Origin: Apium graveolens
Lineage: Eukaryota > Streptophyta > Magnoliopsida > Apiales > Apiaceae
Length of the DNA: 64,000 nt
Assembly (NCBI RefSeq): GCF_009905375.1
Contig: NC_133647.1
Span: 137,573,263-137,637,262, forward strand
Reading direction: 5' to 3'
The notes beneath the pieces are model-generated. The model saw nothing but the letters and a program-made list of their open reading frames with translations. It ran no database searches and had not been told where the DNA came from. A program made the position numbers and the translations under genes. Shown here piece after piece: positions 12,077-25,900 of the stretch; positions within the stretch are counted from its first letter, which is position 1; every line of letters starts with the position of its first letter.

Positions 12077-12088
12077 GCTCTGATACCA
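12077..12088 (-). other. Primer binding site of the nested gypsy
   Basis: The minus strand reads TGGTATCAGAGC, the complement of the initiator tRNA-Met 3' end. It lies five bases inside the LTR end at 12094 and marks 12094-16132 as the 5' LTR. Confidence 0.9.
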
Positions 12089-12093
12089 AAACC

Positions 12094-15000
12094 TGTCACA
12101 CCCCCAACTTAAACAGCAAAGTAAATGTAACTATTACACCATTTAAAAATAAATAAACATAACCAAATCCAAGATCTTACTGTTTAGGGTTTGGAACAAC
12201 CCAACACTACCATCTATTACAACTGATTTTAAATATCGAGTCCTCACACAAAACTACTATCTCTTATTTTACCTGAGCTCGAACATAAGCATCAGCATCA
12301 TAGGTCTTACGGGCGGTCTGCTTGAATCTAACCATAGCGGCTAGCTGTAATATCAGGGTAAAGCAAGGAGTGAGCCAAATGCTCAACAAGTGCTAATCAA
12401 TACGATACAAAACATAAGTCGAGATATATATTAAAGAATGTCAATGAGAGGACATAACCAATGATATCGAGAGATAAAACTTTTGGATGGTGGCATCATT
12501 TTGTTTGTATCAAAACAACTTCAAAATCATACTTTTAATCAAAATCATTTTATGATGCTACGGATTACAGCCGGTGATCAGCCGCGAAGTAATCCCGAAA
12601 CTCGCTGGATTCTACAACATTAATGGGAATCCCTAGGCAACTTTTAAGCCTAATATAAGTGTGGAAAGGACTCGCGTCTCAGTCCAGATCCACTATTCAA
12701 GAAAATGTTTATCCCTCTTTGGGACTGAAAACCCACATTTTATTTATTTCAAAAACCGATGCCGAAATATAACAAAATATCTTTTAGCAGAAACATTTTA
12801 TCAAGGAATTATAGATCTACTTGAAACACGGGAAATATGGTACTAAATTTCAGGGCCATGATCCACAAAACTATACTCTATTAGGGTAACTGAATGGTTT
12901 TCATATATCAAAATTTGGACAAGGGAATTTAGCGAGGCTATTGGATATTATGAAGGGTAATGCCAAACTGGGCTTAAAGCAATGGTTTCTCATCAAGGTT
13001 CAAGTGCTGGATCATCAAGAAGGTAAGCTTCATGAATACTAAGGGTGTTAAGGTATGAAGAAATGATCTTTAGCTCAGGATTTATCAGAATTGTCAAGCT
13101 TTAAGATAAGAAAGAGGGGTAATCAATGAGGAATCACTTTGATAAATATCTGTCTTTCAGGGTTCAAGGTAAGGTTCTATAGGGGTTCAAATATCAGGAT
13201 GAGATATCAATACTTAGGAATCATTAGCATGTTAATCAAGAGAATCAACCAAGAGTTGTAGCTACCCTTTCTTTTATCATGGCATTCAAATTACTTTAAA
13301 TTACTATCATGATAAGACTTTTGAACTACTTGCAATACGTACTCAAAGGTTCATGGCATTTCAAGTATAAACATAAGATACGCTTGACTTAAATATATAT
13401 ATCAAAATGACTGAGGATAGTTGCATCGATATAAATGAACTATTTACAGTGAATACGAAAGACAGGTTGAATCACTTGCCTTGAGAAAGGCTGGTCTGGT
13501 CTGACTGGTAGGAGCAACTGGAAGCTTCACTCGACCTTTATGGCAAGTTTTCCCTCGTCTCGAGATCCTACATAAATAATAATAATCCTCATTATAATAT
13601 ATCCTCACCAACTTAACCTATTTACAACCCGAATTTAAACACGGATGGCACTTAGGCCTATATGCACTTAATTTATATTCACCTTAAATTATAATTACAC
13701 ACACATAGCCACATAATCACATATCATATATTAATACCAAATAACACCATATACACCATAATGCAACACTTGGCTTGGATGATCTCGACTCACAATTTAA
13801 GTCACTTGGTTGCTAAACTAGACAAAGTCTTCTAATTTTTGGCTTCCTAACTCGATGTGCCTTTACTAAACTATCCAAGACCTATTGACCCTCACTTGGG
13901 CCTTTTGCTCTGCTAACCTTATACTATCTTACAACTATGGTGGTCAACCTAAATCTCACTCCTAAGTGTTCTAAAACTATGTGATAAGTGTAAGTGCTCA
14001 CTGGTGCAAATTTCAGAATGATATCTATGGTTTCTTGAGTGTATTAGACACTCTTAAACTACAAGTTTTCCTTCAAAACTTTTACACAAGACTCTCCTGA
14101 CCTAAGGTCATCTCCCAAACTTAATGTGGCTCAAGGTCCTGGCTTGGGCCTTCTTGGGCCTAAGCTCAAAGTCCATGGTTCCCCTGTTTTCTGGGCAGAA
14201 AACGCCCTGACTTGAATTAACTTGTGACATATGGTTCTAACTCATATCCTATGATCTATGGTTGGGAAAACTTCTCTGACACTCCCTCTAACTAAGGCCC
14301 AACAGGGCCTAATGAGGGCCTACCCATGACATGGTCAAATCTCCCTATTTCTAAGTTGCAACAAAACTGTCCCCTGCTGGACAGATTTTGTTATTCTACT
14401 TGTGCACCTAACAAAATGACATGTAAACCTCCAACCAACACCTAAAACCTTTTATATACTCCCAATACTAACTTCTGGTGGCTTGGGCCTCAAAGTGCAC
14501 ATCAATGACATGGTCAAAACTCACTCTAAACCTCAGGGTACTAAACTGATTTTCTGCAGAAACTATGACTCTCCTTTCTCTAAGGTTTTTACTTCACAAA
14601 CTCAACCACCAACAACCCAATACCCAAACAAAGACTTAGACATGGTGATCTACTGAACTAACTCCCTTATACTCAAAATAATCTTGGTGGAGATCATCCT
14701 TACCAAAGGTGCAATTATGGCAAAACAAAAGAAACCACGTTTCACAACTCACAAATCATCAAGTTTTTGAAACAACAAGTTATGCATTTTTATAAAAGAT
14801 ATACACGAATTATTACCATGCATCAAGAAACATTAATCAATATTAACTCATTATTCCTACTGAAATTAAAGCTTACTAATAAAATCCTTCCTAATGATCA
14901 AAATCTTCCAACATTTCAAGAGAAATCCACATGCATGCATAACTTCGAGTTTTGCAAACCAAAACAACATATTTTCTAAATATATTCTATCATAAAATTG

Positions 15001-16132
15001 ACATACAAGCCTAGCATAAGCTATACCTAGATGATCACTTAGCATGCAAAGAGTTTTATCAAATTTTCACTACAAGTTTCATGCCATTATCACATAAACA
15101 TACAAAAATTGAACCAAGCAACAAGAATGATCTCTAGGACCATTCATTCGGCTCCCTTAAGGTCATGGCCGAATGAAATGGAAGGGAATGGCCATTTAAC
15201 ATCAAGAGTTTATTTCTCAAGACTTGGAACTTCACCATTCCTTTTAGTCCTCTCAAAAACAACCTTAAATCCACAAAAATCAAGGCTATACTTTGAGTTT
15301 CAACTAAAACCTTAACATGCAACTTTAAAACTTAAACTTTTTACTCAAAACTCCTTGGAATATATGTGATCATGGTATGGAAAGTAACATTTACTTGTGT
15401 AGAAGGTGGAAACTTGGTGGAGGAATGAAAAAAATGGGGAGGGGGTTGGTTTCGGCTGAAAAACCGAGAGAAGGAGGGGGAGGGCCGAGAGTGAGGGAGT
15501 GAGGAGGGTCGGAGGAGAAAGTGTGATGGTGAGTGGAGTGGATGATCATATCAATTGCTTGCTTTATGGTTTTTGATTTGGCAAATGTGAGTGGAAATGA
15601 GAATTGACAAGACTATCCCTCCACTTATACTTGGTTCATTTTGCATGCAAGGGTAAAGAAGGAATTTGGCTAGTAAAAATAAGAGTTAGTGGGGTTGGAA
15701 TTGTCTCTTTAGCCCTTTGAATTGAATAGAGAAGGATTTGCATGCAAGGATAACCATGTAATCTGCTAATTATGACAACTAACGTTTATAAAGATTTATT
15801 TTTATAAAATAAAATACAAGTTCAAAAATTATAAAATTTATACAATAAAATAACTTGGATTTTTAGAAATTTTATAAAACCACTTTTAAATTTTGTGAAC
15901 AAAATAACTTTTAAAAAGATATTTATTTAAGGTTTAAAATATTCTTTATAAATCAAAAATAAAAGAAATAAATAAACTTTTGATTTGAAAAAAATCATAT
16001 ACCACATAACGAAAATTTAAGACGCGGAAATTCTCATTCACACAAACATACAATAGTTGAATATATTGGCATTCGGCTTTAAAATTACACCAAATTTACA
16101 ATTAATATTACACAAAAATGCCGGTTGTAACA
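12094..16132 (-). repeat. 5' LTR (4.04 kb) of the nested gypsy
   Basis: On the minus strand it starts TGTTACAACCGG and ends GGGGGTGTGACA. No convincing gene lies in it; the short frames are scattered. A G-rich stretch at 15420-15530 (minus-strand C-rich) is the only strong base-composition feature. Its 3' partner is reduced to about 20 bp at 9779-9798. Confidence 0.85.
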
Positions 16133-17352
16133 AATCACAATTCAACCATACAACCAAACTCCATCCATACATCAATACAACAGCCCCAACACCTCAAGTT
16201 TTCCAATTTATATTATTCTCAAACATGAACTAAAACTATTCTTGAGTTCATTAACTAATAACCAAGATTTACAACTCCAAAAACATCACAAAACCAACTA
16301 ATCTTTGCATATTCAATCACCATGCTTCTCATGAACTATCCTACTCATAATAAGCTCTTAATATTCAATAACAATGTTAGGTTAAGAGATTATACCTTCC
16401 TTGGTGAGTAAGAGTAACTAAGGAGCTTGGAATCACCCTTGAAAGTCCTTACCAAAGCTTAATCTAACCAAAAACACAAGATCAAACAATTTAAATTTCT
16501 TGAAAATACTATTCACTCTCTTCTTAAATGATTTATTGAAAGAGATTGTGAAGGAATTTGGAGCTTAAACTCCTACGATAGCCATAACTAATCATAAGGA
16601 ACCTTGGATAATTACCTTGCAATTTAACAATGGTTGGATCTTGGATTTTGAAATTTTCCTCTTTGAAAAAGAAGAAAAGCCGAGAGCTTCTCTTGAATAA
16701 TGAGAGTCAACTTTGTTTTTATGTTTTTTGATTTATTTGGCTTGGTTGATCCACTTTTGTTTTGATTTATTACCTTTTAACCATGGTGAATTTTGTGTGG
16801 TTTATAATCAACCAACCTTCCTTCCTTTTTGGTCATGCTTAGGTCATCATTCTTATGTCATCTTCCCATGCTTGTCCTCTTCTTATTGGTTTGATGACAT
16901 CATCCTCACTAACCTCTTTGATTAGCTCCTAATTACTTGGCTAATGATCGCTGATCTGTTATACGGTTCGCTTAACTTTCGTTTTCGTTTATCGTTTGAG
17001 GGATCATACGCGGGATCTTATTACTTGGGTTCCCTTAACCTTTATCAATACATTATATTCCTTTTATGATCCTTTCTTATAATCCTTGAATTTAAATCCT
17101 TTTTATCATGTTCCCTTATACTCAATTCTTTCGGTATCTGGTGGATTTTCGGGAAAAAATCAAAGTGTTCGAATTTGGATTCTGACGATCTTTACATACA
17201 CTTATATCCCATACAAGGTACTAATAAGATCTCAGAATAACAATAGAAGAACCCCTACATAGTGTGGCATGGAAAGTTTTCTTATTCAGCATAATCAGCA
17301 AAATACTATTCATAAGGGTTACTAAAAGTTCAAAAATTTTGGGGTTATTACA

Positions 17353-20300
17353 GTCTCCCCTCCTTAAAAGGATTCCGTCCCGGAATCAGGAAAAAATGAA
17401 TAGGGATACTTTCTTAGCATTGCACTTTCTAACTCTCAAGTCAATCTTCCCATATTGTGGTTCTACCATCAAACTCTGACTAGTTTGATAGCCCTTATCC
17501 TAAGCACTTGTTCCTTTCCAATATATAACCCTTCCTGGTTGCTCCATATAGGTTACGTCGGGTTGCATGTCTATGCGCTCATATGTCCCTATTTGTCTGG
17601 CATCCGAATTATACTTCCTTAATATTGATACGTGGAACACGTTATGAACTTGCTAAATGTTTGGGGGTAGGGCTAGCTCATATGCTAACTTCCCAATACG
17701 TCTTAATACCTCAAAGGGTCCAACAATTCGTGGGCTTAGCTTTCCTTTCTTTCCGAACCTCATCCATCATTTCCAAGGGATACCTTTAACATTACTAGGT
17801 CCCCTATTTCCTATTTTTTGTCCTTTCGTGTCAAATCAACATACTTTTTATGTCCACCTTGGGCTACTACCAGCCGTCCTCTGATTAGATCTATTATATC
17901 CTTGGTCCTTTGGACCACTACTGGTCTGAGCATCTTGCGCTCTGTAACATCATCCTATCATAAGGGAGATCGACATCGTCTTCCCTCAAGGATCTCATAT
18001 GGCGATATCTCAATACTGACATATGATCTATTGTCGTAAGAAAACTCAATCCGTGTTAAGTGACCATTTCAAATTCTTTCAAGTCTATTGCACAGACTCT
18101 CATCATAGCTTCTAGCATTATAGCTTTTGCTTCTCAATACCCATTCTTTTCAAGTTCGTAGTCATTACTATCTTCCGTACATAATACTATACCGGTTACA
18201 CTTTTGCTCGTTAGCATTCTATAACCTTTTAATAATTACGTCAACCTTAGTATCACGAACGCGTTAGATTTGGAATACCACCGCACTGATACTACTCCTT
18301 TCTAGCTGCTTCTATCTTTGAAAGCTTGATCCATCGTATAGAAGTAAAAGAATTTATTGAGAGATCACTATGATCATGAACACTTGTTATATCGCATAGT
18401 TAGTACAGAAGGTGGCCGGCCTTTAGTACTTGACAAGCAATTAAACAACATGTGGTATCCTACTAGGCTTCTATCCCACAGATAGATAGTCATTCGGCAA
18501 TACCTCCCCTTCTGGAAGGGTTGTTCTTCTCAGCTTATACAAAATTAAAAGGAGAGAAAAGAACGAATTGAAGAGAATTGTATATGAAGAGAAAAAAAAA
18601 TATACTGCAACAAATATCTGGCTTGGAATCTACCTCTGAACTATAGAGGTTTGTCATAGGAGAACAAAACATATGTGTATATATATCAACATCAAGTATT
18701 ATCGCATCACATTTCACATGCTTAAATATATATATATATTTTATTTTTATTTTTATTTGCTATTCTGTCCATCATTCTATGGACCCATGTTCTTCCTCGA
18801 GCTTATACTCAATCACCTTTGAAACTCCCTCATCATCGAAAATCGAATCTGGGGTCTCATTCTAGACATCATCGTTACTAGAATCCTATGCTTGCACCGC
18901 AACCTTCCTCGTATAGTAATACGACTCTCTATTGATAAGAAGGAATAAGTATTTAATAGGTAGATAATCTACTTAATTAGTCTATTCAAGGATAACTTAT
19001 ACACCACCACAACCTGATTAGGGGTACCTAATCTCAACATCCATTACACTACAACTCTCACGGTTGTAATCGGCTCATTATTCAAAGAATCGTTGCTGCA
19101 TTACTATGGTCCACCACTGACCTACTGTCGTCATTCGTTTTCCTTGGAATCTTAATAGCTAACCCTACGGAGTCCATACCTGTCGTATCAAATTCTTCTA
19201 AGGAATTAACATAATCACCATTCATAATTCATGAAGAACACTCCAGATCCTGACGTACTTTCATGACATGAAGCAGATAAAATTGCAGAAGATTTTCAAT
19301 CAAAGCAACGATAACAGGTTATTACCATTCTTAATCATATGCCTTTAATAGAAGACTTAACTCAAAGGTTCGTTTAGTCCTTTTTGAAACATGGTCCTGG
19401 ATTATTTTCAAGATAGGACCTTCTAAGATAGAAAGCCCGCTCACGGCGATTACATGAATTAAATCTTTACCAAACTACTATTATGATTGAGTACCGCACA
19501 GTCATCAGAAGGAATGTCAATCTTTCACACCATAATACAACCTTCACGGAATTAACCATTATCACTGTATTCCTCTGGCACGAGCGCCGATAATTGTCCT
19601 CTTACACTTAAAGTGTTGGCCACCTCATTGGCCTTTCTTGATAGTAATAGTTCCTTATAATCAATGTCTTTTGAACGATCTCCAACTAAATTTTCTACCT
19701 CATTTCAAATCACTGCTTATGGGAAAATGCTTTTCTTAAGTCCTTGTGATAAAATAAGTAAAAAAAAATTACCATTATTTTTTTTCCATAAGTCGCTACC
19801 TTAGTCTTTAAATATAAACATTATCACGGCTGACTCTCGATCATACTTAGGACGTCTTTTATCTTGGGCCCTTCTTGCTTTAATAATTCTGACCTTCATT
19901 GGTTCAATCTATACATCTTATTGTTTAACCCGTGCCCACCTGGCATTATTATAATTACGCCATATTTCCTTCATCAAAATTTCTATTCTTGAGAACTTTG
20001 AATACTACCTTTCTCCTTGTAAAACCTCTAAGGTTATCCTTAAATCCTTCATCAGGTACACCCTAGGCACAGGGCATATCAAGATACCATTTACTAATAC
20101 CAGAATTATTGTCTATATAGTTCTGAAAAATTTCTCCACTAATCCTTAAAGGTTGTTGTTACCTTAATCCTTTCCAATTTATACTGTCAAAACTCATACT
20201 ATCCCTATTAAGGGTGAAATGCCAACCTTTATGCATTCCCCTAGGATTCATTCTAAGTTACAGATGTTCTATCCCTTAATTCCACCTTTAAAAAGGTACA

Positions 20301-22560
20301 TGCATCCTTCCATGGATAAATCAAGTCATATGTCCTTGATAGATTATCTTATTCAATCATTCCCACCCAGATAGTCTATACCAATTTCACAATAGCATAT
20401 TTATTCAAACTGAGGTCAACCCATATGGCCTTCAAATGATAACAATGGTTAACCGCTTTTCTTTCCTAATTTGGTAATGACAACAGGGATGTTCTGGAAG
20501 ATATTGGTTGTGTTCAACGTGAACTTCTTCTTAATAACTCCTCATTTACTTTTGTTGTTTATCTCAATAGTCATCTCAATGTTGGGATATCTTTCATACC
20601 TGGCATCTCCCTTTCTGGGTATCATGCCACCGGTCTTACATAAACTTCACATTCTTGAAGGTCACTTCCTTCATCCCATTTTCCTAATATCTTGTTATCC
20701 TGTCTCCTCAGTCCATCCGTGTTTTCTTATTAGCCCATCGATCTATCTCGAAGTGTCTTCCAATACTCCCAACTTAAAGGGGATACAATATACATATCAC
20801 TTATGCCTTAAACCATCAAATTTAACTCATGGTGAATCACCCTCATCCCGACGATTACATACTTTTCTATTTCTATTTCTATGAGTCCTTAGAGTTTCCT
20901 CATACCCAACTCCCTTATCATTCCTCAAACTTTATTGCCTTTATATTCCTTTTCACTTTAGTTTCTTTTATTTTCATTTCTATTACAACTATTTCATGAA
21001 CTAACACAATATAAGCATTGATTTCAAACATCACGTCGTTCTAGAATTCTTGTCCTCCAGACGAATCTTGACAACTTTTACAACTTAGATTCATAACTCA
21101 TCATACTCGTCCGCCTTTGTTCTGGCTCTAAAGCTTTTACACTATCTCTATAACCTTGGGAATTACTTTCCCGAAAACAATTGACTGAACTTTAATCAGT
21201 TTATTATGACCTCTAGCTCCGTGCCTTTCTTGGTCTTTCACCAGCGGGTGGCCTCTCTTTTAGAAAGGTAAGTGACAAAAACAGTCTTTTTCGCTTCATC
21301 AATTATTTAGAATCTCAAATGGTTCCTATATTTCCTTTATCCAGGCTCTTGCCTCGACTGGGTCACCTTGTTCCTTGGAACTCTGAAAGCTTAGCGACTT
21401 AAAGGTCATGAAAGAATTTCCCACCGCATTGATTCCTCAGGGTGGTGGTTGGGGTAAAAGTATAAGTTTTGTTTAGGCAGGTCCATGAATTGCCCCATAG
21501 GAGTACCGTCCTAGTTCTCCCTATCTTGCTCGACTTCGGTTTTCTCAGTATGAAATGTTTTCTCATCCTCCCCATAATCGGGGTCATCCTACATGTTTTA
21601 AATCCTCATTTTCCACTTCATTAAGTTATGGGTTCCTTCTATCTTGATGGCGTCCTCCCTGACTATCACATTCAGGGTTTGCCCTAAATCTTATTCCTCG
21701 AACTATGGCTTTCACCTAATATCTCGTCCTTAAGCTCTTGAACGTTTGGAACCCAAATTCTGTAGGAATACCTCATTATTCCCTTATCCTCTTTCTCGGT
21801 ATTAATGTCTTCTCTATTTGTTGGCTCTCTGCCTTCATTCATCACTTTTTCTTGGCACAATATGATCTTTCCAATAATTCGGGCTGTATTGCAATCTCAA
21901 ACAGCTTTTTGGTACCGGCTCCGGTTACCTTCACTTCTATTTCCATTTTCTCAAAATCTCTTATCAACTCTCCCAAAGACATTTTCATCTTGAGTCTCTC
22001 CTTTATACTAAGGGCATTAGCCACCATTTTGGCTTTCCCTGGATGATAAAGAATCTCTTAATCGTAATCCTTGATTAGTTCTAACCACCTCCTCTGGCGC
22101 ATGTTGAGCTCTTTCTGCGTGAAAATGCACTAGAGCACTTATGGCTTGTGTAAATCTCGCACTTCCCTCCATACAAGTAGTGCCTCCAATCTTTAAGGCA
22201 AAACTATTGCCACGAGCCCAAGCTCATGGGTGGAGATATCGAATTTTATATTCCCTTAATTGTCTTGACGCGTACGCGATTACCTTGTTGTGCTGTATAA
22301 GAAGCACCTTAATTCCTTATGCGAAGCGTCACTACACATCACAAAATCTCCTTTTTCCATCCGTTAATGCCAACATAGGGGCTGTCACCAACCTTTTCTT
22401 TAGTTCTTAAAAGCTGTTCTCGCATTTCTCTGTCTATTCGAACTTCTCAGTCTTATGAGTAAGCCGCGTTAAAGGGGCTACTATCATTATAAATTTGAAC
22501 GAACCTCCGGTAGTGACCGGCCAATCCTACCTCTGGTAGTCGCCCTAACCATGGTCATCA
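17353..22560 (-). pseudogene. Decayed gypsy pol (RT end, RNase H, integrase)
   Basis: The minus strand carries pol words in order but in shifting frames with many stops. Positions 22380-22560 match the RT-RNase H joint (GLAGHYRRFVQ). Positions 21842-22150 hold the RNase H end and connection (RWLELIKDYD, VANALSIKERLKM, MSLGELIRDFEKMEIEVKV). Near 17940-18120 there are integrase core traces (MMRVCAIDLK). Positions 17540-17850 are the integrase C-terminal module (LSPRIVGPFEVLRRIGKLAY, HNVFHVSILRKYN). Between 18130 and 21840 only blurred pol-like sequence is visible. The plus-strand frames here are shadows. Confidence 0.8.
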
Positions 22561-22954
22561 ATTCCTCAGTGGTCCTTTATTCATTCTGGTTAGGATCCTC
22601 CACGGGATCCTTCTCAGCAACAATCCCTTCTAGGACAACGTCCACAACCGCTACGTCCTCAATATGAACATCATTCGATCCTGCGTTAGGACGCTCTATC
22701 GGATCCACAATCCGAACTCCAATTAGTAATAAAACATCATCGCGTTGTTGCTCCTCAACCTCAGGGTTCGGAGTCCCGCTACCATATACGATAACGAACT
22801 ACGCTTCTATCACGATATTTGTAAGGGTTCCCATAAGGGTTTTAACTGTTAGTACTACGTTAGCTAGCCCGACTATGAACTTGGCAAGAGTTCTTATTAT
22901 CTTACTGAACTTATTATCTTAACGTCACATCATCTCTGAGGTATATAACGCTTA
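22561..22954 (-). pseudogene. Gypsy leader and possible gag start, then deletion
   Basis: Between the primer site and the RT remnant only about 390 bases remain. They include an acidic Val/Asp/Glu-rich frame (about 22575-22800) that could be the gag N-terminus. Gag, protease and most of RT, which should span over 2 kb here, are absent, so a large internal deletion lies near 22560. Confidence 0.5.
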
Positions 22955-22966
22955 GCTCTGATACCA
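22955..22966 (-). other. Primer binding site of the large gypsy
   Basis: The minus strand reads TGGTATCAGAGC (tRNA-Met type), four bases inside the LTR boundary at 22971. Confidence 0.9.
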
Positions 22967-22970
22967 TTTC

Positions 22971-25900
22971 TGTAACACCCCCAGATCCGGGGTCAGGGAT
23001 CCGGGTTGTCACGAGTTCCATTTCCCTTAATAATACTTAACCTTAACAATCAACCAACTACTGCGTACTGTGACCCCACAATATACACACACACACCACA
23101 AGTTATAGTCTCAGAGATGAAAACCAAAAATAACACAAGTCATTTATTCCACAATTATAAACCATTTCACCTCAAAAGGGTTTCTGAATAATTTACATAT
23201 TCTTTGCCATTATTACAATTCATAATATACATAAGTCTGGTTCATCAATAGTTGAAGCCTAGCCTATTGGTAGTTCCTACCTCAGCTACGGCGGCATCAA
23301 TGCTTCCAGAAAACTGCGGAACGTTTCCTAACCGCTTGCGAATTGGAAGCTTGGTCTTGTTCATCTTTTCTATCTGATGTTGTGTGATGAGAGAAGAAAG
23401 CAAGGGTGAGCAACAAGCCCACCGAAATAATATGCATAATAATTAACAATATATGAGCATTCTCATAGTACTCATGAAAGTCTTGGTCAAGAAGAAATGA
23501 ACCAAGTTTGACCTCTTAACGCGACGAAGTCGCAAAATATTCAGTATATATACTTATATACTTTTCAAAATCTTTGAAATCCTCTGCCATGTATAATATA
23601 CACAGAGTTCTAATTTATAACTGTATAAAAATATCGTTGCAAGGTGATCTCATATATCTAACCTTGTCTCAACGTTTTTCTGAAAATCTTTGTCAAGCAT
23701 AAGATAATCATTTACTAGATATAAGTTGAAAGGATGAAGTTACAAGATACTCCAATATACTTTTATCCTTTCCGAATACTACTTGAACTACCACCGTTCA
23801 AGGTATAAATAGTTCATCACATATATGGAGCTACAAGGCATAACTTGTAAATAATCAATCTCTGAAATATCATTTAAAAGAAATGAAGTTACGAGATACT
23901 TCATTTGATGGAAACATCATTTTGAAAACTTGACCCTGCCAACACTCAACAATCGCCCAGCCGTAGCCTTTCTATCGAAGTGCTCTGGGTAGTGTTGCAG
24001 AAATATCCAACTGGATGATGAACTCATTACGGGAGTTTACCGCGCCAGGAAGACCACTTACGATGATCAGTCGTAGTAGTGCAACCCCACCATTTTCTAC
24101 ATGTAGATGAGAACCTGTCGGATTTACTTGTCAACCGAACACTGGACTCCTAAGGAATGGACCGTCTTAGCGGAACTTCCAGGCCATTTGGGCCAATATA
24201 ATTAGGCTGGGCCGGCGCCACTCGACCACTTACGCCACTCCTAGTTCAGATGAAATCCATGACTCTGAAACGTAAAGCTCGTCCCCCCTTTCCCCAAGTA
24301 GAAACTTATTGATACGGCTCCACCAAGAAGTCGTATCTAGTTGGAACGGAAAACTCACCGATATTTCCAAGGCGATGCCTGTTAATGGATTAACTTGTTC
24401 CAAGAATTTTACTTCCCGAGTGTTGGGTAAGTAATCAAAAACTCTTTTATCCAAAATAGCAACCTTGTTGCGAATATAAAACACACCACAGAGCTGGATC
24501 CCTCAAGTTTTGAGCGAGTATTTAAATCCCCTTCGAACGGAGGATCTTAAATATAAAAATGAGTTTTGGGATCCGCCCTAACTTTTAAAATCATTTTGAA
24601 GACTCGAAAACATTTTAAAGAATGTTTAGAGTGATGCTGATTTAATAAAATAAATCAATCCCAATATATTAGAAAATATCTGAATATTATTATTTAAATA
24701 ATATTTCCATAAAGAATAATCTTTATAAAAATAATTGAAGTAGAAGTTTTAAAACTTATACTTGAAATGAATATTAAATAACCAAAGATATACTTATACG
24801 AAAGTACTATCTTTATTTGAATAATCAAAAGTGAGTTTGATTATCGACACATTATTCTTTAATAAAATAAAGAATATGATTTAGTAAATAAGCGGAGTCA
24901 TAAGTCCTCGAATGAATATTCAAAAATAATATTCATTAAATAAAATAAACGGAGTCATATGTCCTCGAATGAATATTCAAAATAATATTCATTAATATAA
25001 ATAAACGGAGTCATAAGCCCTTGAATGAATATTAAAAATAATATTCATTAATAAAAATAAAATTATCGAATAAACCTTATTCGATTCATAGTTTTGAAAA
25101 CTATATCTATATATATATATATTATACTCGGGAACATCGACTCCCGGTTTTAGAAAATGTTCACCTTTGGGTCCCCTATACTAAGGGTATATGCAATTAC
25201 TGCTTATCTCTAGCATAGGTATTATGCAACTAATAAGCATTTGAATCAACAGATATATATCAAGATTTGTTAATTAACCATCATGCATCTATCACAAGAT
25301 AATGCATATACATATGTATACATCACTACAACAGTATAACGGGTAGAAAACTTGTCTGAGCGACTGGGGATGATAAATGGCTTGGGACGAGTCTGGTAAC
25401 CTATAAACAACATATAAGTTGGAATTAAACCAAAGTCGCTTATGAATCTATACTTTAACCAATTAGACCCTAACGTTCGCTTTTGTGCTTAACGATTCAC
25501 TTAAGTCACTTGAGTACCCTCGGCTCCACCATTTTTAATAAATTAACCATTAAGGGTTTTAAGGTGATTCTTTTACGAGTACCCTACCAACTGCCTAGTC
25601 CACTTAAAATAATTGTTTCATACCCCAATTAGCCATTTAAAGTCCTTAACCAAGGTTTCAAAGTAAGGCGAGGGGTAAGGGTTCGGTCACGAAACGCCGT
25701 TACTTAAAATGATTGTTTCTCCTTAACCGTACATCGGATTCAAGCGAACCACATATCAAAATGAAGCTCATAACATGAACTATCTAATCATGGCAATGGT
25801 CAAAACCTAATAGTGAGTTCATGGGTCCTGATGTTTAGAACAAAAATAGTCTAAAGTAAATCGGGCATTATGACGGCTATGTTTATGCGATTACAAAATT

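Larger units (their letters stand above)
9779..16132 (-). mobile_element. Deleted gypsy element nested in the LTR
   Basis: A 6354-bp minus-strand insertion that starts TGTCACACCCCC and ends TTGTAACA on the plus strand. It is flanked by AATCA at 9774-9778 and 16133-16137, and the uninterrupted site is visible in the other LTR near 25930. From the 5' end (right) it has one LTR (12094-16132), a tRNA-Met primer site, a leader ORF, gag and the start of protease. Protease then runs directly into the last ~20 bp of the LTR. RT, RNase H, integrase and almost the whole 3' LTR are gone. Confidence 0.9.
6804..17352 (-). repeat. Gypsy 3' LTR, interrupted by a nested insertion
   Basis: This LTR copy runs 6804-9778 and 16138-17352, with a second gypsy insertion between. 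It matches 22971-27148 throughout. It ends at a purine-rich tract (minus strand AAGGAGGGGAGAC) that would prime plus-strand synthesis. The open frames inside it (for example 8063-8317 and its twin at 24230-24484) occur in both LTRs and are not convincing genes. Confidence 0.9.
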
